Source of the DNA: Liolophura sinensis
Taxonomy: Eukaryota > Mollusca > Polyplacophora > Chitonida > Chitonidae
Assembly (NCBI RefSeq): GCF_032854445.1
Contig: NC_088297.1
Coordinates: forward strand, 6,011,991 to 6,075,990
Direction: 5' to 3'
Length of the DNA: 64,000 nt
The first letter of the stretch is position 1. Every line of letters starts with the position of its first letter. Below, in pieces: positions 11,442 through 24,239 of the stretch. Below the pieces are notes generated by a model. That model had not been told where the DNA came from. It made no database searches and saw nothing but the letters and a program-made list of their open reading frames with translations. The position numbers were made by a program, and so were the translations under genes.

Positions 11442-11774
11442 ACCGGCCCCGATAGCATAGTTTGTAGAATGTCCTTTGCGGGAGCGGTAGATCCAGGGTC
11501 AATCCTGGGTCGAGTCACACCCAAGAGGAAGTTGTAACTTCCTCGCTTGGCCTTCAGCATGAAAGGGATAGTCCAACGACTGGTTGGCCGGTATCAGTAT
11601 AATGGTTCGGCCGGGACGGCTTACTTGCCTTCGGTAAGGCGTCTCAGTGAAACGGCACTAGATAAAAGAGCGGTAGAAATCCGTCCTGCAACAAGGAGGC
11701 ACATTACATGCATTCTAAGGATTCCTTCGTCGCTATATAACTGAAAAAGTGTTAAACCCCAAGCACTCACTCAT
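11442..11774 (+). mobile_element. SINE-B, full length with target-site duplication
   Basis: The tRNA-like head has GATAGCATAGTTTG as a decayed A box and GGGTCAATCCTGGG as B box. The body includes GGAAGTTGTAACTTCCTCG, a GAAAGGGATAGTCCAACGAC block and GGCACATTACATGCATTCTA. The 3' end is TTAAACCCCAAGCACTCACT. The flanks are a perfect 13-bp duplication, TCTATGCTGTACG, at 11,429-11,441 and 11,775-11,787. The target is the terminal module of a DR1 copy. Confidence 0.85.
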
Positions 11775-11799
11775 TCTATGCTGTACGTCATTAATTATT

Positions 11800-12130
11800 G
11801 TGACTATTGAATTAACAACGTTCATTATGATGGAGGACTGCTATACAATACAAAAATTCCTAACCTCCTCTTCATTGTTGAGGAAGTTACAACGTCCTCA
11901 TAGTTTCTCTACAAAGAAGATTCACAAATGAATAACAGCTCATTCGTTTAAGCGTGCACCAATTCCGTTCGAAACAAAAAGCAAATTTGCTTTGACATGG
12001 CATGTATATGTGTTAACCATGCAGTGTACACAGTGAATATGAAGCAATTTACATTTCTTTCATCACATTTATCACATATGTCTTTCCTGAAATGGCTTTT
12101 AATGCGGGATTATGCTTCACGATTGTGTCT
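11800..12130. other. no gene recognised
   Basis: AT-rich. A 60-codon open frame at 11,749-11,931 overlaps the SINE junction and is not protein-like. Confidence 0.4.
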
Positions 12131-12420
12131 AATCCCACTTATCCCGGTGCTAGGGGTGCTATATTCATCGTGTTGAATTAGCTCGCCACCCTGGCTATTT
12201 GGAACAGTTGCAATCAAACTGAGATGCATATAGATTTAGATAATTTGATAAATTTTACAAAGAGCACAATTCTCTTGGATGCAATGTTCAGAATGTTTCA
12301 AAAACGCACATTATTCCACCGAACGTGGATGTTTTACACATGCACAGCACTGAATATTAGACAACTTATATTTCTTTCTTTATTATATTTATCACGTGTT
12401 TATCACGTGTTTCTTGCCTG
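12131..12420 (-). repeat. DR2 copy, diverged
   Basis: Shares GTGTTGAATTA, GTTGCAATCAA, and the TTCTCTTGGA...GTTCAGAATG block with 10,936-11,200. An imperfect duplication TTATCACGTG occurs near 12,387-12,410. Confidence 0.5.
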
Positions 12421-12666
12421 ATAGGTTTCTGATGTGGGATTCACCACCTATTTCTGGGCATAATATAATTAGTTCTTTTGCTACATAATAAAGTACATTT
12501 CATGCTATTTCAGATAGAGCTCTTCTCAGCACCCTGGAGCTTGTATTCACCGGCTATATACGTGTTTTACGTGTGAAATGATATCACTCCTAGAACATCC
12601 TGAATGTGGTGTGGTTAGGAGAATGGGTGTGTTTAGGAGAATGGGTGTGGTTTGGGAATGAAGGTT

Positions 12667-12818
12667 TGGTTCTAGACCAGTGAGGTGGTTTGCTGTTAAC
12701 ATCATTGCATTTTGGTTTAATTATGCTTAAGCCCTGGTGCTAGGAGGCGTGTAATCTGCAGAATTGTGAACATTTTCCAACTGTCACACTGTCGTCACTG
12801 CTCTGGGTTTACTCGCCA
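12667..12818 (+). mobile_element. DR1 copy with internal deletion
   Basis: TCTAGACCAGTGAGG, TGCTTAAGCCCTGGTGCTAG and CACACTGTCGTCACTGCTCT are present. The central AACCCTAACTGAGG to CACCGG portion is absent. Confidence 0.65.
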
Positions 12819-13232
12819 CGTTTAATTAAGTCTTTCGTCCAGTCCACACAAGCGGCAACTGGTAGGTGAGCAAATTAAGTAGTGTAGACGACAGGAAGAA
12901 TGTCTAATGTGGAATCGGTTTTAACCAAAATAAATTGTTATGTGATCATGTCCTTAGGGAAGTTCGACCAACCAGTGACTCCCGGGGGCGGAACAGGTGT
13001 TTTACCGTTTTGTGCTCTGTCTACGCCTATCTGATCATGGCTATTTGGACATCTGGACGTGAACTTGTCAGATTGTAGTACAAAATGACCTCAGTCAAAA
13101 AGATAAAGAAGAAAAAAGAACAGACGAACTTGATTTTTAAAAGTAGTCCACCAGAATATAACTTTAAATAAGGATGTATAGGGGAGAAGGGAAAATAGAT
13201 TAGATATCAAAGAGCCAGCTTGTAAAGTATTA
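12819..13232. other. no gene recognised
   Basis: Mixed unique sequence. Nothing conserved is seen. Confidence 0.4.
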
Positions 13233-13905
13233 GTAAAGACGTACAGAACAGAAAGCGAAACCAGAGCAGAGACAACAGCTGGCAAATGGTCACACATTAC
13301 CGGTGAAACTTTAAACAGTAGCAAATTACACGCCCCCTGGAACCATGGCTTGAAGGTCGAGAAAACATAAAAATGACATAAAGTTCGGATGGAAGTGCGA
13401 AAAGTTATTCCTAAATATGGTCTTTAATATTATTTCCGATTTTTCCTTAAAGAGAAAAAGACACTTGGAAATAATTTTTAGACAAGCATCACATCCTTAT
13501 TTAGAGCATTATTATGCAACAACGATAAATACCAAAAGTTGGTCCCAAATACCCACCACACAAAAATATTTTCAAATACCCTTTTCTCTTGAAAAAAATC
13601 CCCCAAAATATTAAAGATCATATATGCAAATAAATTTTGACGCTCTTTCATCTGATATTGGCATCATTTTTTGTGTTTTCTTCTTCTTTAAGCAGAATTA
13701 GATAAAAAAATGCAATGACGTTAGCTGCAATTTATCAGCCGTCACTGGTCTAGAATTACTCAAAGTACTGTTGTCACCACATTCAACACGTGACAGCATT
13801 AAAACAATGCAAAGGGACAAGAGACACACAAATACAAAACTAGACCTCAATATTGTAGAAAAAAAGAGATAACACATTTAAAAATAAACACGCAAGTTAC
13901 CCGTA
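13233..13905 (-). mobile_element. DR1 copy split by about 300 bp of other sequence
   Basis: The first part (13,233-13,385) runs from GACGTACAGAACAG to CCATGGCTTGAAGG. The second part (13,690-13,905) continues with GCAGAATTAGATAAAAAAAT and CACTGGTCTAGAATTACTCA. The tail portion (GCAATGCAAAGGGACAAGAG) matches 45,205-45,310. The interposed 13,386-13,689 is AT-rich and unidentified. Confidence 0.6.
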
Positions 13906-13910
13906 CTGTA

Positions 13911-14110
13911 TCCTATTCTCTCTGTGTGTTATCTCACGCAGTTCAATCCGCACCGTACGTCTTACTCTCTGTGTGATACCTCTCACAGTTACACCCGTGT
14001 ACTGCACGTCTTACTCTTCGTGTGATATCTCTCGCAGTTTCGCGCCTACTGTCCGCCTTACTTTCTGTGTGATAACTCTCGCAGTGTCGTCTGCGCTGCA
14101 CGTTACACTC
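13911..14110. repeat. 49-bp tandem repeat, about 4 units
   Basis: Units share CTTACTCTCTGTGTGATA followed by CTCTCGCAGTT and a variable ten bases ending in GCACGT. The divergence is well above that of the other arrays, so this one is old. Confidence 0.7.
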
Positions 14111-14884
14111 TGAAATAGGTTGGCAATGTTCCCAGCTCATCGTCCACATTACCTGCTCTTAATTGTTATATTCACTAACCTGGAACTCGTTCCGTTCGCC
14201 TGCGTTTGTCTTCAGAGTGGCTAAGATGTACTCGACGTAAGCTTTAACCTCATTATGCGGGAATCATGAAAAGCTTAAGGTCGCAGTTTACACAAACTTA
14301 TCCAACCCATCCACTCAGAACTTAGCAAATCAACATTTTCGAATTCCGTGACACGGTTGCTATGGTGCACTCAGTTGCTCTTACCAAAATTCAGATCATC
14401 TCTTTTTGCAATAGTTGCTTATAATTCATTCTGTACATTTTCCGGAACACAAATTACAGTTAAGACACCCAGACAAGTTGTCTATAGCCCATTTAATGGT
14501 ATACATGCTCTTGGTTTCAATCTCAACGGTCCACTCTCATCTTTTTCCGGGCGATACCGAGTCTGGCCGTCTCAGACTGAAAATGGCGGTTAGCGAAGTT
14601 TAGCTTGCCGTCGATCCTTCATGAACGTTTGCGCTAATCCTGGTATTACGGTCTTTTTTCGGATTATAACTTGTTTCAAACTTAAAAATCATTGTAACAC
14701 CATAAATAATACAGGAACGAGTCTGATGTTTACGGATAGGCAATTATTTTAGATGTATTAAATACAACAAAATTGATTTAATTAGTGAACAGAGATTATT
14801 TTGCCAAACATCTTATGTAAAGCTTCCTTCAGAGAAGCGATTCGTTCGCCATGTCGTAGCTATTGTGTAGTTGACAGCAATTTG
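14111..14884. other. no gene recognised
   Basis: Unique sequence. The open frames of 62-81 codons near 14,348-14,603 overlap in two phases and show no motif. Confidence 0.4.
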
Positions 14885-15004
14885 TTCACGCCTTACTCAA
14901 GAATATGTCACTTATACGACAGCAGCCAGCAATATGGTAGGAGAAAGCCGGGAAGAACGCGGAGGAAACCCACGATCACCCGAAGGTCTATGACATACCG
15001 ACAG
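14885..15004 (-). mobile_element. Family A SINE fragment, old
   Basis: ACTCAAGAATATGTCACTTA, then CGACAGCAGCCAGCAATATGG, GAGGAAACCCACGATCACC. It covers only the Meta-like body and is more diverged than most copies. Confidence 0.7.
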
Positions 15005-16187
15005 TAATTCAACGCCTTATTAACTGAAGATTTAACTGATTGAAACGTGTCACTGTATCGTTTCCTTCGTCAAAAGTCTCGGTGTTTTTTGGAAAACTAT
15101 TTATCTAATTAAGAATATTAGATATTGAAGGCTGTTATACAATGAAGTAGAATGTCCATTTTAGACAGATTTATGAATGAAGTACAACGCGAATGGCCAG
15201 GAGAAAAACATCACCCTTCACCAAGTTCCAAACAAACAAAAGACTAAGAAGCGCTCCTCTATTTGAAAACAACAGCTCATTTACAAGAAAGGACAACAGA
15301 TAATATAACCTGAGTTATTCAGGAAGAGGGATGGAAACAGACCCAAACGTTTCTTTACCTCGACTGAGCGACAGTAGCGTATGCGCTGTAAGGAGTTTGG
15401 TGGGTGAGATAAAATGTTCCTGATCCATCGCCTTGCCGAAAGTCCGAATTAAATACATGGCGGACGTTGGTTTAACTTGCTCGGTTCAAAAGCTGCCTTA
15501 CTGTTCACACATGCTAGCTGACATATCTACACTTCAGATGATTAAGAAATCGGCGTTGTACAAAACTATAAGAACAGGTTCGGGCTGTTAAAGGTAGTAA
15601 AATTTTTCGCGTGGATGTAAATTGGGCCTATTCTGGGTGTTTCACTAGGAGCGTCTCTACTAGCTTGAACTACGTTTAATGTGACTTACAACACAACTCT
15701 ACTGTTTGCCTTATTTGGTTGCTTTGGGTCCCACGTGACTTACAACACAACTCTGTTGAAACTATCAGTATTAGTATTATTTAATAAATAAGCGTACAGA
15801 GTTTCAAGAAAGTGACAACTCATTGGGTCGATTGAAGCCTTAAATATTGACCCCTTCCGCTGATATCACTGAAAAGAAATAGAAGCGTTTTCTTACCGCA
15901 TGTCGGTCTCGGGAAACTTTCAATGTCATAACACAATTTTCATCTCGCTATAAATCCTACTTCCGGAAAGTGCCGTCTGGTGAGATGGATTAAAAACAAT
16001 ACGCGGTGTATATTTAGACATTTGCATGAAGGTACTGCACGACAGTTTATTGTTGATTGTTAATCCATGGACACGGATGGGAATCCTCTGTTTTTTAATC
16101 ATTTACAACGCTCTATATGTCATAAGAAGAGAGATTTTCGTTATGGATAACATATTGTACACAACTAATTTATTAGTATTCATGAAC

Positions 16188-16189
<2 letters not shown>
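15005..16189. other. no gene recognised
   Basis: Unique AT-rich sequence. A short direct repeat (GTGACTTACAACACAACTCT) occurs at about 15,681 and 15,737. Confidence 0.4.
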
Positions 16190-16219
<30 letters not shown>

Positions 16220-16230
16220 GTGAGTGAGTG
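16190..16230. repeat. (GATT)n/(GAGT)n microsatellite
   Basis: About seven GATT units pass into three GAGT units, followed by TTTAACGCCACGCTCAA. That is reminiscent of a SINE 3' end, so this is probably the tail of a decayed SINE. Confidence 0.9.
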
Positions 16231-16262
16231 TTTAACGCCACGCTCAAATGTTTATGGGCTGA

Positions 16263-16450
16263 CCTACCTATAATTAAAGACATACAGCATAGAGAGTAAA
16301 ATCAGAGCAGCGAGGATAGTGTGATATCTCTGAAGTGGTCATACGTAACCGATGGAATATGGTAAATTTACTTCGGAGTTTAATTGTAACTGTTCATGTA
16401 AATGGTGAAATAGTAGCAATGTACACGCCCCTAGCACTAGCATGGCATGG
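16263..16450 (-). mobile_element. DR1 copy
   Basis: TATAATTAAAGACATACAGC marks the DR1 end. Then come GAGCAGCGAGGATAGTGTGA, TTCATGTAAATGG and ACACGCCCCTAGCAC. Confidence 0.7.
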
Positions 16451-16602
16451 GACTTACATATTTCGGTGAAAGTCAGCCTGCCTTCGAACATAAGGCTGCA
16501 CAGCCCAACGAGCATTGTTACCATCGTCCCCACAAACATATTGTTAAGAAGAAAATACTGCTTACAGAAATTCCCCAAGTTCATCAATATAAATCAAACC
16601 GA

Positions 16603-16718
<116 letters not shown>

Positions 16719-17640
16719 TTATTCCTTGAAAATAACATGAAGTTTGAAACTGCCGTTGGAATATAACAGAATATAGAATGTTAAGAAGGCGTTTTATTAT
16801 TTTTTTTTCTATGTAAATGTTTAAATTTCTTTGATGCACTTGGTGGATTTGACAGGACTTCTTGGCGTTACTAACGGAGTATTAAGCAGAGGCGTTGATG
16901 AAGAACTGATTAAAGCCCTCCACTGTAGCAATGAAATACTATCAATAGAAAAACTCATCCAAGGAGACTAGTAGAAGCAATTTCTCGTTCATATTTTGCT
17001 TAGAAAGTTTTTCACAGGTGCCGAGGAGTATGATGCTTTTACTATATAAGGAGAATATTTAAAACCTGACAAAAAGTGCACGAAAAGCATAAAACGCCTT
17101 TACGGACCAAGACAGTCTTCTGCTTGTCAGATCATGTCATAATGCCCTTCTCATCTTATCTCCAACAATATGGAGTGTAAAGAGAATGTGGCGTTCATGA
17201 GCAGTCCGCCTATGGAATATGAATTGAAAAGCAATCGGTTTTCTGATTAACTGATCAACTGATTGATTGCTTGATTGATTAAATAGTGAACTAACGATTA
17301 TTGAGTGACTGGTATTTTACACCCTAGCTCAATTATAATATTTCACCTATATTTGCCTCCGACTTTTGGCAGGTAACCCACGAACCTTTGACCATGTGAC
17401 TAATCAGCTTTTGTTTGTTGACGATCTTAGGAATCTACAGTCTATATGGGCTCACTAATGCCTTTAACCAACAGTATGTTACGTCTGTTATGGTACATCA
17501 CGTTATGAGATTTAGGCCTTGTTATAACTAAGTTCTACACGCACTCTCGTGTAACGGTACAACTTGAATAAAATGCTTCACTTTTTAGTTTTTAAAGTAA
17601 ACAATCTTTTATAAATCTACGGGTCAAAACAAACAATCGT
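16719..17640. other. no gene recognised
   Basis: AT-rich. Short GATT/CTGATT words near 17,240-17,285 suggest a small decayed microsatellite. Confidence 0.4.
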
Positions 17641-17990
17641 ATACCAGCAGTCAACCAAAATGGACGTTCCAGGTCAATAATCGCAAGGCCAAGTGAGAAA
17701 ACAACGTTAAACACAAACCACCAAAGACGTAAGAAAGTGTATGCAATACGGAAATCATGCAAAGAGACGCAGTCCAGAGTTTTCAACGATCTTGGCGTAA
17801 GGTACATGTATGTTCTATGCGAATGAGTGAAATCGGAATTAATACAGTGTACCATGCAAGTTTATAAGTTGTCGATAATGAAATATGTATATCAGCAGCG
17901 CTTTGATTGTGCCTGTTTATACATCCAACATGGCGGTCTAATTCAAGACGAGGAATACACAGTCGCTAACCTATTGTTAAGCGGACTTAG
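17641..17990 (+). repeat. DR2 reference copy
   Basis: Contains the landmarks used to recognise the family: AATGGACGTTCCAGGTCAAT, AATCGCAAGGCC, AACACAAACCACCAAAGA, GCAAAGAGACGCAG, and TATAAGTTGTCGATAATGAA. No coding capacity. Termini are not defined. Confidence 0.65.
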
Positions 17991-18855
17991 ACACAAGCAT
18001 TAAACAGAGCACCAGAGATTCTGGACGCTGTGTCCATATTTACTTATAAGATAATTCTGATCTTTGTTAAACTTAAGAAATTTAAAGTTAAAGCTTTTAA
18101 TGGAATAATCTTGACAGACTAGCTTTGGGGGTAATAAGTTGTGACTTTCGGAATTGTCACACAACACACAGGATCTAACGAATGCTACAAGACGACATAT
18201 GTACACGCCATATACAGAACCCTTCGGCATATTGCTGTCCATGTAAGCATAATTTACGGGGTCAAAATTTTAAACTATCCTTGTTGTTCTTAAGACTGCG
18301 AGAGACGAAACGTTTTGGCCTTTGTGCAAATATATATCCAGGTAAGATGTACCATCGGCGGAGTCTGTGGTATCCTTTAAACCCAGCGAAGGTAGGTAAA
18401 TACCTTTCACAGCCTTTGCTATAGATGGATTGCTTAAAGCTTGCAGATCTTCAATATGACGTTTAATGAAAGATCAGGCCTGGTGAGGATTATTCCTTAA
18501 TATATTTTCAACACATGGTCTTATTCATACGAGAACAGGTATAGGTCAGCGAAAAACGGCGTACAATTTGTACCCATTGGAATAGCTATACAGTAATGAT
18601 GTATGGTTTCCTCGAATTTCACATTGAGGTTATTAATGAGAAATTAACAACGTTTTAATACACAAACTCACATTAGCACATTAAAATGATTATTACATAT
18701 TACAGTGGTTAAGTTGTCTTTTTTTGTCAAATAGAGGCTGCAGGGAAAATATTACGTTGGTCAGTTGAAACCTTCCGGGTTTATTTGATTGCAACCAGCA
18801 CCAGCACAGCTGGCTAGTGGTCTAATACTCTGCTTACTGCAACCCTATTTACCTG
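17991..18855. other. no gene recognised
   Basis: Unique-looking. Opposing open frames of 80 codons at 18,000-18,424 have no recognisable motif. Confidence 0.4.
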
Positions 18856-18975
18856 TGTATTTATTTATTTACTGGATTCGTGTTTTACGCCCTACTCACA
18901 CAACGACGACTAGCATAGAGAACAGAGCCCTGGGAAACCCACGACCATGCGCAGTTGCTTGCTTAATGGCAGAGT
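18856..18975 (-). mobile_element. Family A SINE, decayed with internal deletion
   Basis: TATTTATTTATTTACTGG tail, GTGTTTTACGCCCTACTCAC, then GGGAAACCCACGACCATGCG. The central GGCGGCCAGCATTATGG portion is mostly lost. Confidence 0.6.
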
Positions 18976-20405
18976 ACATTTGATTTTAATAACGGTCTAC
19001 ATAACGGTGCAAATTACAATGGCGCCGGGAGCCCGGGATATCATATGCCATATACTTCAAGGTTTAAAAACAACAACATCACCTTAAACTCTGTGTATGA
19101 CTGTGTATAAAAATAAGCAAGGACGTGGAACACGATATGTTCGACCCGCAACATACATCGCTCGTTTGTGACACGCCTTGACCAATTTAGACTATCAGCT
19201 TTAGACAATTCGGGACAAGGTGATGAACAGAAATGTGTCCATCAGTATTAAGTAAAATTAATAAAATTGCTCATGTTTCGTCAGTTAAAGCGGGTTGTAG
19301 ATTTTGGGTCAAACACCCCGAACGCTGTTACCATAAGTAGTTAAAATTTCAAAAGCCTTTCATCCACAGGCAAACGGACTCCATGGCCTACAGTTGTATA
19401 CCAAACGAAATTTGAAAGGAAATATTTAGGTCGCCTGCCAGGAAAACACAACATGGTCAAAACTACATTTGGAAAGGACAGTTCGATCCAAAGAATGAGC
19501 ATAACAGATTTCTTATAACGTATATATTTAATTTGAACAAAACCAACTTGAGGACGGCGTAAAACATCAGTCAAAAAATCAAAACTAGCCATCTTGAAGA
19601 AGATGCTGTGAACCGTTTCCCTCAACGCCGAGGAGAATCGAAGTATATAACTGTGTTAAGTCTGTGATACGTAGTGCAGAATAAAACATTGCATGCGTCC
19701 AATTCCATACACAATGATACAACCGCATAAGGTGAAGGAATTGCATTTTCATATAGCCATGGAAGTCTTCCACAAATAAATACGGGTAATGACTAAACTA
19801 CGGGATGTTGATAACGCCTCTAGCCCAGGGTACCTGCATGGAATTATCTCACACATACAGGTCTTCTGCATCCTAATTATTGGTCAATAGTTTGAACAAA
19901 GGTTAAAACCACTTTGAATGGAGCGACCAACTTTGACTCAAAAGCTTCTCTCAAGGTGTTTTATGATGTTGAATCTGCATAATTTTTCAAAACATGCTGT
20001 TGCCGGGAGTCACAGCGGTACAGCTGAAAATATCGCGGGGGAAGCGTTTCACCACAGTCTTTCATTGTATTGCTCTGTGAGCTAAAGAAAAGCAAGGTAA
20101 CACCTGGCCAAAAGGGTAGAGGTAAGATACCGATCCTTTCTCTCGGTAGGCGTGGCCTATTCATGAATATTAGACGAAACACGTCTTACCCTAACCCTAA
20201 AAGCACATTTGCAGTGATAACGTGCTTCATTAGAACAATCATGATAAGCCACGCCTAACTGTAGAAAAGGTTGGAATCTTAACACTACTGGTGCATAATC
20301 ACTCGGTACGGTCATTTGAGAATGAGGGGAATTTTCCCGCCTTAAACAATCCTGTTCCAAGCTGAGTAGTCCATTGTTCATTTCTGCTTTTGCGATGATG
20401 TTCCG
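18976..20405. other. no gene recognised
   Basis: Unique sequence. Overlapping minus-strand frames at 19,341-19,773 and 19,961-20,381 are 62-94 codons and show no family signature. Confidence 0.4.
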
Positions 20406-20675
20406 TTTATTTATTTATTTATTTGATTGGTGCTTTACGCCGTAGTCAAGAATATTTAACTTATACGACGGTGGCCAGCATTATGATAGGAGGAAACCTG
20501 GCAGAGCCCTGGGGAAACCCAGGACCATCCATAGTTTGCTGGCAGACCTTCCCACATACGGCCGGAGAGGAATTCAGCATGAGCTGGACTTGAACTCACA
20601 GCGATCGCATTGGTGAGAGGTTCCTGGGTCATTTTGCCGCGCTGGCGTGTTAATCACTTCGGCCACCTAGGCCCC
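20406..20675 (-). mobile_element. Family A SINE, full length
   Basis: Tail (TTTA)n, then TTGATTGGTGCTTTACGCCG, AGAATATTTAACTTATACGA, body, and reversed B box TGAACTCACAGCGATCGC. It ends at GGCCACCTAGGCCCC, the complement of the tRNA-like head. The A box is mutated compared with the 7,235 copy. Confidence 0.9.
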
Positions 20676-22367
20676 GTGATGGTTTTCATGGACAAACTGG
20701 TAACACACAACTCTTGTTTTATTGGAGGAAACTGATCAATCCATGTCGCAAATTTTGAGGGAAAGGATCTAAGACAAAGGGCTAGTAGATGAATTAAGTA
20801 CGAACAGAAAATGCAGAAGCTGTCTGAAATCAGAAAAGATTCGATGAGATGGAGAAACATCACAAGGTTTTCCTGTGAATTGTTTATCTAAGTCATTATA
20901 CTAAATTTCTCCGTGATTTGGCGCCAGTCAGTTTTGTGAATGCTGCTGTCCAGCGCCCATCGGCCCAAAACTCACTGGATGCGAGAGGTGACATTTCTGG
21001 TATTACACCAGACTATGAATGGCACAACTCAATCTGAGCGTCCAAGATGAATGCAAATTTGTTACGAAAATTAAGCCTGGGTGTGTTTTGAAGCACAAAT
21101 TCGATAGTAATTTGAGATAAGCATTACAAGTCAGGGCACAATTCCAATTCATGTCATGCATAAGAATTTTAAAATTGGTAATTTCGGTGTATTCCTTGAA
21201 GAAGCAAACATGTCTGAAACTGTTGTTCCAATGACAAAGTCTGGTTTGGCTATGTGCACGGATAATTTTATACCTTTAGAAGAACTTTAGAAAGCAATAA
21301 TTTAACACTTATTAGCACTGAGTTGTGAAATGGCTGTTTTCGTCTTTTTCTCATAATGCAGTTTGCCTCCTTCTGCGCATACGTGCGATTTTGATTACCA
21401 GCTTCGTGAAAAATAACCCGAAGTGTACAGAGCGGATGTATTGGGCCGTTTTAGATTTTCCCTCGTGAGTTTACCTCGATCTGACGTCACGGTGCCCGAG
21501 TGAAAATGTCGAAAAGTGAAACCTTATGGGCCTGTATGTAAAAAGTTCAAAATTAAAGGAATTTCAAGAAATTTTCTATTAAACGTATCACTTTTGTGGA
21601 AGGAGAAGTGCGTATGGAGGTCAGCCTTATCTTGGTTTCAAAGTGCCCGGATGTTGTGGAAGTTGACCTGCGTTCTACACATAGGTGTACAGTCGATTCC
21701 AAGTCCTTTTGATTAGCAGCTTCGTGAAAACGGAAGTGAACAGAGAGTTGTGAACCAGATCTTGGAGAGCTGTGTAAATGCTAGTCGGTAGGAGTAAAAA
21801 GGCAAGAGCTGTGCGGAAGAAAGCAATCGTTGTTTGCTCTATGGATAAGCCATTATTGCCAACGAAGAGTTTGCGGGGATCAGAGAAACGCTCACTCACT
21901 TCTATGCGAGACAGAGCCTACAAAACCACAACGTGTCGCTAAAGATTAACGTCGATTCAATAAAGGCGATAGAAACACTGGAGCTGCTTTTTAATATCCG
22001 CCCTGATAAAGATATGTATTATTCCTCTCTCTACTTCATACGCGTTCAATAACCCCTGTAGACAGCCAGCGTCTCGGCGTTTTCTTTGAACTTGATATAA
22101 AAAAAATGTTCTGACTATTTGTTGAAATCGGGTGAACCCGCGCCCTATTAAGTAAAGTAAGACGTATATCGGTTGTTGCGAAGGTAATTTGTATTCCATA
22201 GTAATGTTTCTGAGAAACCGACAAGGGCCAAACGCCATGTGATATTAGTCCGTATTGGCCTGGGTATGGAAATGCCGATACATATATGATTAAATACAGA
22301 ATTATCTGCATGTAGATTATTATAAAAGTTACGTACACTTCAGATAATTTCCTCTATGCCTTACAAA
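20676..22367. other. no gene recognised; one imperfect repeat pair
   Basis: TTTTGATTACCAGCTTCGTG at about 21,390 and TTTTGATTAGCAGCTTCGTG at about 21,707 are followed by similar GAAGTG.ACAGAG stretches. That makes an imperfect direct repeat of about 40 bp, 317 bp apart. No coding region is seen. Confidence 0.45.
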
Positions 22368-22502
22368 CTGGCCGTGTGTGGGAAGATCTAGCAGCAACCG
22401 GTGGATGGTCGTGGGTGTTTCCCACCACCATAACGCTGGCCTCCGTCGTATAAGTGAAATATTCTTAAGTACGGCGTAAAACACCAATCAAATAAATAAA
22501 TC
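22368..22502 (+). mobile_element. Family A SINE, 3' half
   Basis: GGATGGTCGTGGGTGTTTCC, CCATAACGCTGGCCTCCGTC, GAGTACGGCGTAAAACACCA-type end (with AAGTACGG) and an AAATAAAT tail. Confidence 0.85.
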
Positions 22503-24239
22503 AGATAAATTTACCTTACGAAGTCGTTTCGTAATGTTCATGAAAGTTCCACATTCGGCTGTTTTCGCATTCCCCATTAACCTTTGATTGTTTTTCAAAA
22601 AACACGAAACTGCGGTATCTATGTGATATCATGGGTCTAATGTCTTCAATTATAAACAGTGCTCTAATGAATCCAGTTTGTACTGGTTTGTACACATGAG
22701 TTTGTGTAGCTCGCGATGTAAAGAAGACGTGTATCACAGGTACACAATTTGGTACACATTAAAAATTGTATGTACATAAAAATGATGTATGCAACGTACA
22801 CATTAATGTTACTGTGCAAATTTGTTACACATAATGTGTCTGTGGTACACATCTTGTGTATCCTTTGTGCACAATTGCTTTTAGATAATGCATATTCACG
22901 AAGACACCAACCGACTGTTCAAGTAAACACAAACGTTTGTTCATGTTTTGGTACACAATCTGCTTTTAGAGAAAAAGTCGCAAAGTCAGAAATACTGATG
23001 TACTCACGGTCTCTCTTCACGTAGCCACATTGGTTGTTCAAGTTAAAAAATCTTTAAACACGTGAAGACTGTTCTTCGTGTAACTGTGCAGTCGGTTAGG
23101 AGTATATCTGGGATTATTTGTGAACAACAGTGACCTTTTGTCTGACACTCAGTCGATTCGACTGTGCTACTGAGTTGGGTGTTGTTATCGTGTTAGACTA
23201 TGGTGGCTGATAGGAAGGCGCCGTCAAATATGGAGACTGTCAGCCAGCAGGACGTTACAGTACGCACAAATTGGTGCGAAGGACGCCTTGAAAACTGTGC
23301 GCATACTCTACGCAGCTTTGTTTTAGGCTGGAAAAGATAGCCATTATACCAACCATCATACCAGAGGCGTTGTTACTTTGCTTTTTACAAAATTTGTCTT
23401 CAGTTTTTCTTTCCCTTATTATTTTACCCTATAAGGCATATGTTCTCCCAAGGGCCCTAGGCCACACTTCGATGCACATTGGTATAAAATTTTCACCTTT
23501 CTGTCTCCCTGTGCGGACTTCGGGCATTACATTGAGATCTAACAATGACCTTGAACCTAGCTGTGACCGGTCAGTAATTGGTCATAATGCCCGAGTGTTG
23601 TACAGTAATTATGCAAAGCGTAACCGGACAATGGAGCTAGCCCCCACCTGGACCCATTGTCCACCATGAACAAACAGGCGGTAACTTGTCGAATTAGCAG
23701 CGTTCGTGCGCAAAGTAAGGAGAACGAAGGAGATCAATTATACCGGGACGATTGTTCAGCTCGCCAACGTCGAGTTTGGAGCAGAATTTACCACCATGGG
23801 GACAGTTTATTTAGCGAACAATTAGCACTGGTCACAACTGAGGACTGTGGCCTCGTGGTCAGGACGTATTAGTACTTACCGAATCGGGGCAAGAGCAGGC
23901 CCGCACTGAAGCCTTTAGCCGCCGTTCATTGGTCTACCACCCATGACTTTCTTCACCTGCAAAAGAGACAATTTTCTGGAGGTTAACCCATTGGGAGCCT
24001 TAACTTGATTCTACAAGTCATGAATAAGCCAGGCGCTTCCAGCAAAATTTCACATCACACTACCTTTGCATGTTCCTATGCAATGGGTCACATAGGTAAG
24101 AGTATTTTAATGATGGTTGGAGAATGAAAACAACCGTTTAAACACTGACCGAAATAAAATCGAGACCACTCGAAAACACTTGACATTCCTCAGCATTGAC
24201 TTGAAATAGAACTATCAATATTGACCGAACATTGAGACA
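22503..24239. other. no gene recognised; GTACAC-rich patch
   Basis: Between 22,690 and 22,970 the word GTACACA and relatives recur, including GGTACACAATTTGGTACACA. A loose duplication contains CTTTTAGA (22,879 and 22,965) and TTGTTCAAGTTA or TGTTCAAGTAAA (22,917 and 23,033). A short palindrome CAGTCGATTCGACTG lies at about 23,150-23,164. Confidence 0.4.

Noticed and set aside
20190-20203. Telomeric CCCTAA repeat
   Set aside because: Only two copies, consistent with chance.
23201-23341. 46-codon ATG frame after an initiator-like TCAGT
   Set aside because: Short, with no donor at its end and no recognised product. The initiator-like motif alone is weak.
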